Shown here piece after piece: positions 54,947-62,382 of a stretch of 64,000 nucleotides of DNA (positions within the stretch are counted from its first letter, which is position 1; every line of letters starts with the position of its first letter). The stretch is from Bradyrhizobium sp. AT1 (GTDB lineage: Bacteria > Pseudomonadota > Alphaproteobacteria > Rhizobiales > Xanthobacteraceae), in contig NZ_JXDL01000001.1 of assembly GCF_001590795.1 (NCBI RefSeq), positions 6,442,640-6,506,639 of the forward strand, given 5' to 3'. The notes beneath the pieces are model-generated. The model searched no databases, had not been told where the DNA came from, and saw nothing but the letters and a program-made list of their open reading frames with translations. Both the position numbers and the translations under genes were made by a program.

Positions 54947-57900
54947 GGGCTTCGCTCTCGGTACTGGACAGAATGCGAAGCAGTCCGGTCAGCGGCGCAT
55001 GGAGCCCCTCAGGCCGGTGGGACAGCTCGTACTCTACGTCATCGAAGGCCTGATCAAGCAGGAAAAACCTTAACAGGCCCTCCGCGGATTGCCGGTTCTC
55101 CGGCCACAGCCGCCGATCGGTCATGGCATCGCGATAGGCGGACAGGAAGGTGACGGCAGCTCGCTCGCGCCATTCGTCGAGCGCGGCCGTGAGCCGGCCT
55201 TGCTCGTCGGAGGCGCCCGTGAGCGCGCGGCTCAGCGCGGCGTTGACCGACGCATCGATCGAGCGGATCATGCCGGCGACGTCGCGCGCGGCCGGCAGCT
55301 TGCGCCGCTTGCCGGCCAGCGGCAGACGGGGATCGCCGTCGAAGTCGATGATGAAGATATCGTCCTTCACGATCAGAGTTTGCCCGAGGCGGAAGTCGCC
55401 ATGATGACGGATGTTCAACCCGCCCATCCCGGAAGGCAAGAGTGCATTCAGCTGGCCGGGTAGGCTCGCGCGCAGCGCCATGAGCCGGTCGATCAACGGC
55501 CGATCCGCCTCGCGCAGCCCGTCGCGGCTGTCGGCCAGTCGCTGAAGCACCCGCTCGGCCCGCGCCTTGAGGCTGGACACGAGGGCTTCGGCATGTGCAG
55601 GGCCGATCGGCTCCGGAGCCAGATCATCCGTCTTCGCGGCGGCCATGGCGACATGCAGCTCGGCGAGCCGTCGGCCGATCTGAGCGATGAAGTGCAGATA
55701 AAGCGTCTGCTCCTGGGTCTCGCGGGGCGCTTCGCCCGCAATCCACACGCGCTGCTCGTCGACATAGCGATCAAGATAGCCCGTCGTCACGGTCCAGCCG
55801 TCGCCCTGGTTCTCGACATAGGCATGCAGCACACCGAGCGCGCTGCGCTGGTCGCCTTCGACCAGCTCGACACTGCCGAGCAACGCCGGCGTATTGGCGA
55901 AGCGCGCGACCTCGGTGAGATAATGGCCGATCTCGATCTCGGGATTGATGCCGCCTTCCAGCCGGCGATAGATCTTGGCGACATACTGGTTGTCGACCAG
56001 CGCGGTGCTGTTCGATTGCTCGATGGCGCGGATGCGTTCGGGCTCCTTGACGGTATAGTCAGCGAACCGGCTGGTGGCCTTGAACTCCAGCCGCAGATTG
56101 TTCTCGTCCACGACCAGATCTTGCGACAGACCTCGCAAGAAAAGGCCGATGAAGATCTGGTCGGTACCGACGTCAAGCAGGGTACCCTCGCGCGCACCCT
56201 GGCGGACGGCGGCGAGCGCCTTCGGATTGAAGCGTTCGCGGTCGAAGCGCACCCATTCGATCTGCATGGGCAGCACGTAGCGCGTCGTAACGTCGTCCCG
56301 CGTCGTCTCGAAGAACGCGATCCATGGCCTGTTGTCGCCGATGTCGCTGAACGGCACCGCCGAGGTCAGTGTGGTCTTGATCTGCTTGGGATTGTGCTCG
56401 GGATACCACCGCGTCCGTGACAGGAATCCGGGCAGCACGTCGCGCTCGAACACGCCGCGCTCGCGGGCCAGCGACACCCAGTTCGAGTTCACCGGCACCA
56501 CCAGGGTCTCGAACTCCGGAACCGCGCGCGGCGTCACCGGCTCGGATTTGTCGCGCTCCTGAAGCTGGAACCAGTAGAAGCCGTAAGGCCCCAGCGTGAT
56601 CATGTAGGGCAGCTCGCCGATCGCGGGGAAGCGCGTGCGGCCGAGCATCTCCTGCGGGATGCGGTCCTTCCACGGCGACAGATCGAGTTCGGTGGCTTGC
56701 GCTGCGCGCGAAAGATTCGCGACACACAGGATCACCTCGTCGCGATATTGCCGGACATAGGCCAGCACGGCGCGATTGGCCGGGCGGATGAAGGTCATGG
56801 TGCCGCGGCCGAAGGCGAGCGTCGACTTGCGCACCGAGATCAGCCGCTTGGTGGCGCTGAGCAGCGACGACAGGCTGCGCGACTGCGCCTCCACGTTGAC
56901 CGATTCGTAGCCGTAGACCGGGTCCATGATCAGCGGTGCATAGAGGCGTGCCGGGTCGCAGCGCGAGAAGCCGCCGTTGCGGTCCGGGCTCCACTGCATC
57001 GGCGTGCGCACGCCGTTGCGGTCGCCGAGATAGATGTTGTCGCCCATCCCGATCTCGTCGCCGTAATAGATGATCGGCGTGCCGGGGAAGGACAGCAGCA
57101 GCGAGTTCATCAACTCGATCTTGCGCCGGTCGTTGTCCATCAGCGGCGCGAGGCGCCGGCGGATCCCGACATTGATGCGGGCGCGGGGATCGTTGGCGTA
57201 GGTGGTCCAGAGATAGTCTCGCTCGACGTCGGTGACCATTTCCAGCGTCAGCTCGTCGTGATTGCGCAGGAACAGCGCCCATTGGCAGCTCGCCGGAATA
57301 TCCGGCGTCTGGCGCAGGATGTCGGTGATCGGGAAGCGGTCCTCCTGCGCGATCGCCATGTAGATGCGCGGCATCAGCGGAAAGTGATAGGCCATGTGGC
57401 ATTCGTCGCCGCGGCCGAAATATTCCTGCACGTCCTCCGGCCATTGATTGGCCTCGGCCAGCAGCAGCTTGCCCTTGGAATAGGAATCCAGCTCCTGGCG
57501 CAGCCGCTTGATGATGGCGTGCGTCTCGGGGAGGTTCTCGTTCGAGGTGCCCTCGCGCTCGCACAGATAGGGAATGGCGTCGAGGCGGAAGCCGTCGACC
57601 CCGGCATCCAGCCAGCGCTTCATCACCTGGATGAGCGCGCTGACCACGCGCGGATTGTCGAAATTGAGGTCCGGCTGGTGCGAGAAGAAGCGGTGCCAGT
57701 AGAACGCGCCGGCCTCGTGGTCCCAGGTCCAGTTCGACTTTTCCGTGTCGGTGAAGATGATGCGCGTGCCCTGGTATTTCTGGTCGGTGTCGCTCCAGAC
57801 ATACCAATTGCGGGCGCTCGAGCCTGCAGGGCTGCGGCGCGCCCGCTTGAACCAGTTGTGCTGGTCCGAGGTGTGGTTGACGACGAGCTCGGTGATGACG

Positions 57901-58232
57901 CGTAGGCCGCGCTTCTGCGCTTCCTGGATGAAGCGCTTGAAGTCCTTCATCGTCCCGAAATCGGGATTGACCGAGCCGTAGTCGGCGATGTCGTAGCCGT
58001 CGTCGCGGCCGGGCGAAGGATAGAACGGCAGCAGCCACAGCGCGGTGACGCCGAGCTCCTGCAGATAAGGCAGCTTCTCGGTCAGGCCGGCAAAATCGCC
58101 GATGCCGTCATTGTTGCTGTCCGCGAAGGCCTTGACGTGGAGCTGATAGATGATGGCGTCCTTGTACCAGAGCTCGTCCACGATCTCGGCAGCCTCGGCT
58201 TTCTTGGTGTCGACGGAAGATAGAACGTTCAT
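54939..58232 (-). CDS. treS: Trehalose synthase/maltokinase fusion
   Basis: A 1097-residue fusion. Residues about 15-560 are TreS (GH13_16), with AIIYQLHVKAFADSNNDG, nucleophile in GVDGFRLDAIPYLCEREG, Glu in LLAEANQWPEDVQEYFG and LRNHDELTLEMV, all intact. Residues about 600-1095 are maltokinase, with HHGDFRLGQTLIV and FIIDFDGDPRLPLAGKRRK. In maltokinases I know, these read HGDxHLGQ and DFEGEP, so a His is Arg and two Glu are Asp here. The TreS half interconverts trehalose and maltose; the kinase half would make maltose-1-phosphate, the GlgE donor. It lies 10 bp after the GlgE-like gene. Confidence 0.95.
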   Translation of the reverse strand: MNVLSSVDTKKAEAAEIVDELWYKDAIIYQLHVKAFADSNNDGIGDFAGLTEKLPYLQELGVTALWLLPFYPSPGRDDGYDIADYGSVNPDFGTMKDFKRFIQEAQKRGLRVITELVVNHTSDQHNWFKRARRSPAGSSARNWYVWSDTDQKYQGTRIIFTDTEKSNWTWDHEAGAFYWHRFFSHQPDLNFDNPRVVSALIQVMKRWLDAGVDGFRLDAIPYLCEREGTSNENLPETHAIIKRLRQELDSYSKGKLLLAEANQWPEDVQEYFGRGDECHMAYHFPLMPRIYMAIAQEDRFPITDILRQTPDIPASCQWALFLRNHDELTLEMVTDVERDYLWTTYANDPRARINVGIRRRLAPLMDNDRRKIELMNSLLLSFPGTPIIYYGDEIGMGDNIYLGDRNGVRTPMQWSPDRNGGFSRCDPARLYAPLIMDPVYGYESVNVEAQSRSLSSLLSATKRLISVRKSTLAFGRGTMTFIRPANRAVLAYVRQYRDEVILCVANLSRAAQATELDLSPWKDRIPQEMLGRTRFPAIGELPYMITLGPYGFYWFQLQERDKSEPVTPRAVPEFETLVVPVNSNWVSLARERGVFERDVLPGFLSRTRWYPEHNPKQIKTTLTSAVPFSDIGDNRPWIAFFETTRDDVTTRYVLPMQIEWVRFDRERFNPKALAAVRQGAREGTLLDVGTDQIFIGLFLRGLSQDLVVDENNLRLEFKATSRFADYTVKEPERIRAIEQSNSTALVDNQYVAKIYRRLEGGINPEIEIGHYLTEVARFANTPALLGSVELVEGDQRSALGVLHAYVENQGDGWTVTTGYLDRYVDEQRVWIAGEAPRETQEQTLYLHFIAQIGRRLAELHVAMAAAKTDDLAPEPIGPAHAEALVSSLKARAERVLQRLADSRDGLREADRPLIDRLMALRASLPGQLNALLPSGMGGLNIRHHGDFRLGQTLIVKDDIFIIDFDGDPRLPLAGKRRKLPAARDVAGMIRSIDASVNAALSRALTGASDEQGRLTAALDEWRERAAVTFLSAYRDAMTDRRLWPENRQSAEGLLRFFLLDQAFDDVEYELSHRPEGLHAPLTGLLRILSSTESEAHA

Positions 58233-58242
58233 CGCGGCCCCC

Positions 58243-60189
58243 TTACGCCATGCAGCGGAACAGAAGCGCCGGATCGCGGTCGGGATCGATACGCAACCTG
58301 ATCCCGCCCCATTCGATGCGGGACTGTTCGCCGGTGAGGAGGTTTTCGAGTGTCGTCACATGGTGTCGCTGCCCGCCGGCGTCAACGGTGACGTCGCCGA
58401 GCGGCAGCCAGCATTCACGCACATGGCCGGAGAGGGCAATCACAATGAGGACGGTGTTGGCGGGCTCAGCCGCCTCCTTGACGAAGGCGATGGTCTCGCC
58501 GTCGTCGACGCCCAGAAAACGCAAATTCGCCGTTTGCTGGAGCGCGGCGTTGTCGTTGCGGATGCGGTTGAGTGCTGCAATATAGGCCTTGATGTTGCCG
58601 GGCTTGTCCCAGTCGCGCTGCTTGATCTGGTACTTCTCGGAATCCAGATATTCCTCGCGGCCGGGGATCGCCTCGTGCTCCAGCAGCTCGAATCCGCTGT
58701 AAACGCCGTAGCTGCCCGACAAGCTCGCCGCCAGCGCAACGCGCGACTTGAACGCCCAGGCGTCTCCGCTCTGGAGATGATAGGGCAGCAGGTCGGGCGT
58801 GTTGACGAACAGGTTCGGACGATAGAAGTCGCGCTCGGGATAGCGCGTCAGCTCACCGAGATATTGCTCCAGCTCCCACCTCGATGTGCGCCAGGGGAAA
58901 TAGGTGAAGGACTGCGCAAAGCCGAGCTTGGCGAGACCCTTCATCAGCTTCGGCCGCGCAAACGTCTTGGAGAACAAGATCACGTGCGGATGCCGGCGGC
59001 GGATGTCGCGGATAAGCCAGTCCCAGAACGCGAGCGGCGCGGTGTCGTGATTGTCGATGGCGAAGATGGTGACACCATGGTCGATCCAGAACAGCATGGC
59101 ATCGCGAAAGGCGTTCCACAGGCCGACGCGGTCGACCGAGGCGAAATCGGGGATCACGATGTCCGAATAGGGCCCGTCCGCCATCCGCACCGAGCGGTCC
59201 GGACGCCATTTGAACCATTCCGGATGCTGCGTCAGCCAGGGATGGTCCGGCGAGCATTGCACGGCGAAGTCCAGTGCAAGCTCGAGACCATACTCGAGGC
59301 ACGTCGCGACCAGCGCGCGAAAATCCTCGATGGTGCCGAGCTCGGGATGCAGCGCATCGTGGCCGCCCTCGGCGGCGCCGATCGCGTAGGGCGAGCCGGG
59401 TTCGTTGTCGCTCGCCACCGGCGCATTGTTGCGGCCTTTGCGGCGGCTGTGGCCGATCGGGTGGATCGGCGCAAAATACAGCACGTCAAAACCCATAGCC
59501 GCGATATCAGGCACGCGTGCGATGCAGTCGCGGAGCGTGCCGTGCCGGCCGGGGATCCGGCTCTGGCTGCGCGGCATCATCTGATACCAGGCGCCGAACC
59601 GCGCTCTGTCACGATCGACGGCCAGCGGGAAGGGCTGTGAGCGGGTCAAATCGGGCCGGGACTGGCTCTCGGCCATGGCATCGCCGAGCTCGGTCGCAAG
59701 CAGCGAGGCGACGTCGCCGGTTTGCAGATAATCCTCGCATTGCCTGACGATGACCTCTGCTGCGGCCTGCGGCGCGCCATGCGCCTTGGTCAGGAGGCCG
59801 GCGCCCTCGATCGCATCGAGGCTGACATCGGCGCCGGTTCGCTGCTTGCGCGCGACGGCGTGGGACCAGGTGGCGAATTCATCGGTCCAGGCCTCGATCG
59901 CATAGGCATATTGGCCGGGCTCGACTGGCGTGAACGCACCGGACCAGCGGTCATTGCCATGATGAATCATCGGCTCGCGCCGCCACTCCCGGTCCGGCTC
60001 AGGACGCCAGAGCAGCGCGGCGCTGACCACGGCCTCGCCATCGCGGTAAACATCGGCCCACACCTCGACCCGTTCGCCCGCAATCCGCTTCACGGCGAAG
60101 CGGCCGCTATCGATCGCGGGATAGATGTCTTCGATGAGGAAAGCGCCGCCGGCTGCGGCACTTTCGACAGTTTGAATTGTCTTGTTCAC
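58243..60189 (-). CDS. GlgE-like protein with substituted active-site residues
   Basis: A 648-residue protein with the GlgE scaffold throughout: GTLRDCIARVPDIAAMGFDV, FAPIHPIGHSRRKGRNNA, GGHDALHPELGTIEDFRAL, LDFAVQCSPDHPW and YGVYSGFELLEHE. GlgE normally transfers maltose from maltose-1-phosphate to glucan. Compared with Streptomyces GlgE, the nucleophile Asp (Asp379) and transition-state Asp (Asp466, NTPDLLP) remain. The invariant Arg is Ala377 (FAIDNHDTAP for FRVDNPHTKP), the acid/base Glu is Lys408 (LFSKTFARPK for FLAEAFTRPK), and the NPPKKYQDI phosphate loop reads ADGPYSDI. The reading frame is undisrupted. The GTG at 60189 was chosen; the frame is open to a TTG at 60255, and neither has a clear ribosome site. 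Annotation as active GlgE would be unsafe. Confidence 0.85.
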   Translation of the reverse strand: MNKTIQTVESAAAGGAFLIEDIYPAIDSGRFAVKRIAGERVEVWADVYRDGEAVVSAALLWRPEPDREWRREPMIHHGNDRWSGAFTPVEPGQYAYAIEAWTDEFATWSHAVARKQRTGADVSLDAIEGAGLLTKAHGAPQAAAEVIVRQCEDYLQTGDVASLLATELGDAMAESQSRPDLTRSQPFPLAVDRDRARFGAWYQMMPRSQSRIPGRHGTLRDCIARVPDIAAMGFDVLYFAPIHPIGHSRRKGRNNAPVASDNEPGSPYAIGAAEGGHDALHPELGTIEDFRALVATCLEYGLELALDFAVQCSPDHPWLTQHPEWFKWRPDRSVRMADGPYSDIVIPDFASVDRVGLWNAFRDAMLFWIDHGVTIFAIDNHDTAPLAFWDWLIRDIRRRHPHVILFSKTFARPKLMKGLAKLGFAQSFTYFPWRTSRWELEQYLGELTRYPERDFYRPNLFVNTPDLLPYHLQSGDAWAFKSRVALAASLSGSYGVYSGFELLEHEAIPGREEYLDSEKYQIKQRDWDKPGNIKAYIAALNRIRNDNAALQQTANLRFLGVDDGETIAFVKEAAEPANTVLIVIALSGHVRECWLPLGDVTVDAGGQRHHVTTLENLLTGEQSRIEWGGIRLRIDPDRDPALLFRCMA

Positions 60190-60390
60190 GGTGATGCCAT
60201 TGACAAGAAAGCAGGAGCCCGTTTCCCTTGCCGGGAACCACGCTTGGTACCACAATAGAAAGCCGCTTGTGTGTCATTGGTTCCCAAGGGAACGGCAGGC
60301 GCGGCTCGCGACTTAACCTCGACTAAGCTCTTCCGCGACCTCTAGAATCGATGCCCCCGGCCAGAGAATGGCCTGCAAGCTGCGTGCCGA
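60190..60390. promoter_or_regulatory. Divergent control region between the glgE-like gene and malQ
   Basis: It holds GTTCCC-AA-GGGAAC at 60280-60293 and the related GTTTCCC-TTGCC-GGGAACC at 60221-60239, similar inverted repeats that could bind a regulator. GGAAC cores here were tested for EcfG spacing and do not have GTT at 16 or 17 bp. The promoters themselves were not identified. Confidence 0.3.
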
Positions 60391-62352
60391 ATGGATCTTT
60401 TAGCTCAAGCCCGGATCAAGGGCGTTCAATCCGAATTCATTGATGCCCTCGGAAAGCTGCGGGTCACCGATCCCGTGGCCCTGAAGTCCATCCTCGATGC
60501 CCTGCCGGAGAAGCGGGTTTACCGCTTCGTCAGCGGGCCGGTGGTGATCCGCGCGCTCGGACATCCGCGCACGCAATTGGCGGCCATCGGCGCGCCGCCG
60601 CTGCGATGGAAACTGAGCGCAAACGGCAAATTGATCGCCCAGGGCGAGACGCGCGAGCCCGTGATCGCCTGGCCTGACGGCCTGCCGCTCGGCTATCACC
60701 GCCTGACGCTGACCGATGACAAAGGCGTGACGGAAGAGGTGCCGATGATCGTGGCGCCGGAGCGCGCCTTCGGCGGCGATTTCGACCGCGGCTGGCTGCT
60801 CGCCGTGCAGCTCTACAGCGTCCGCTCGAACCGCAATTGGGGCATCGGCGATTTCACCGACCTTGCCGACCTCGTGCGGCTCGCCAAGCAGCTCGGGGCC
60901 GACGGCGTCGGGCTCAATCCGCTGCACGTCCTGTTCGACGACCACCCGGCCGATTGCAGCCCGTATTCGCCGAACAGCCGGCTGTTCCTCAATCCGCTCT
61001 ATATCGACGTCGAGGCCATTCCCGAATTCTCGGCTGATTTCGTGCCCGACGCAGCCGCGACCGCCGCCCGTCTGCGCGAAGGTGATCGCGTGCCCTATGC
61101 CGACATGGCGGCGTTGAAATGGCTCGCCTTGCGCGCCGCGTTCAACAGCTTCGTGACCAGCGCGAGCGAGGCGCGCCGCAAGGCGTTCGACGCCTTCCGC
61201 GCCGAGCGCGCGCCGCTGCTGTCGCGCTTTGCCTGCTTCGAGGTGCTGCGTCATCGTTTCAACGCCCCGTGGTGGGAGTGGCCGGTGGAATGGCAGCAGC
61301 CGGACGAGGCCAAATGCGCCGGGCTGCGCAATGGCCCCGACAAGCGCGAGGTCGAGTTCGTCGAATTCGTGCAATGGACGGCGGATAGCCAGCTGCATGC
61401 CGCCAAGGAGCTCGCCAGCCAGCTCGGCATGCGCGTCGGGCTCTATCTCGACGTCGCCGTCGGCGTGCAGTCCAACGGCTTCGATGCCTGGAACGAGCAG
61501 ATGGCGATCTCGCGCCATCTCGCCGTCGGCGCGCCGCCCGACGTGCTCAACACCGTCGGCCAGGATTGGGGCCTTGCCGGCTTCAACGCCGGCGGGCTGG
61601 AAGCGCAATCCTTCGTGCCGTTCGCCGACATGCTGGCGGCCTCGATGCGCCATGCCGGCGCGATCCGGCTCGATCACGTGCTCGGCTTGAAGCGGCTTTA
61701 TCTCGTGCCGCGCGGCTTCAAGCCCGATAACGGCGCCTATGTGCAGATGCCGTTCGAGGCGCTGCTCGGCGCCGTGGCGCGCGAGAGCGCGGCCCACAAA
61801 TGCATCGTGATCGGCGAGGACCTCGGCACCGTGCCGGAAGGTTTCCGCGAGATGATGCAGGATTTCGGCATCTGGTCCTATCTCGTCATGATGTTCGAGC
61901 GCGACGATGCCGGCCATTTCCGCAACGTCGATCATTACCGGCCCAATGCGCTGGTCACGCTGAACACGCACGATCTGTCGACCTATGCCGGCTGGCGCTC
62001 CTTTGGCGATCTCAAGATGAAGCGTTCGCTCGGGCTCGATCCCGGCGAGAACGACCAGGCGCGCTGGGATGCGCTCGGCGCCCTCGACGAGATCCTGCGC
62101 CAGAACGGCATCAAGGCCAACGACCTCTATTCGGTGCTCGCCTTCCTGTCGCGCACGCCGTCGCGGCTGCTCGCGGTGTCGATGGAGGATCTGCTCGGCG
62201 TGATCGATCAACCCAACATTCCCGGGACGATCGACGAGCATCCGAACTGGCGCCAGCGCCTTCCCGTCGCGCTCGACAAGATCACCGCGAAGGTCGACCT
62301 CACGGCATTGCGAGCCGCGACGCGGGAACGCTCCTTGAACGGCGGGAGTTGA
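60391..62352 (+). CDS. malQ: 4-alpha-glucanotransferase (amylomaltase)
   Basis: A 653-residue GH77 enzyme with a roughly 130-residue N-terminal extension, as in many proteobacterial MalQ. Motifs: GWLLAVQLYSVRSNRNWGIGDF (split), SPYSPNSRLFLNPLYID, nucleophile in AIRLDHVLGLKRLYLVP, Glu in CIVIGEDLGTVPEGFRE and third Asp in LNTHDLSTYAGW. It shuffles glucose units between maltodextrins, linking the products of GlgX, TreY and others. It starts the rightward unit with the GH15 gene 30 bp downstream. Confidence 0.95.
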   Translation: MDLLAQARIKGVQSEFIDALGKLRVTDPVALKSILDALPEKRVYRFVSGPVVIRALGHPRTQLAAIGAPPLRWKLSANGKLIAQGETREPVIAWPDGLPLGYHRLTLTDDKGVTEEVPMIVAPERAFGGDFDRGWLLAVQLYSVRSNRNWGIGDFTDLADLVRLAKQLGADGVGLNPLHVLFDDHPADCSPYSPNSRLFLNPLYIDVEAIPEFSADFVPDAAATAARLREGDRVPYADMAALKWLALRAAFNSFVTSASEARRKAFDAFRAERAPLLSRFACFEVLRHRFNAPWWEWPVEWQQPDEAKCAGLRNGPDKREVEFVEFVQWTADSQLHAAKELASQLGMRVGLYLDVAVGVQSNGFDAWNEQMAISRHLAVGAPPDVLNTVGQDWGLAGFNAGGLEAQSFVPFADMLAASMRHAGAIRLDHVLGLKRLYLVPRGFKPDNGAYVQMPFEALLGAVARESAAHKCIVIGEDLGTVPEGFREMMQDFGIWSYLVMMFERDDAGHFRNVDHYRPNALVTLNTHDLSTYAGWRSFGDLKMKRSLGLDPGENDQARWDALGALDEILRQNGIKANDLYSVLAFLSRTPSRLLAVSMEDLLGVIDQPNIPGTIDEHPNWRQRLPVALDKITAKVDLTALRAATRERSLNGGS

Positions 62353-62382
62353 CCGGCCGGGCTTCTCCAGGGTCGAACGACA

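Noticed and set aside
60221..60330. EcfG promoters for the glgE-like operon or malQ
   Set aside because: GGAAC cores exist on both strands but no GTT lies 16 or 17 bp away, so the consensus is not met.
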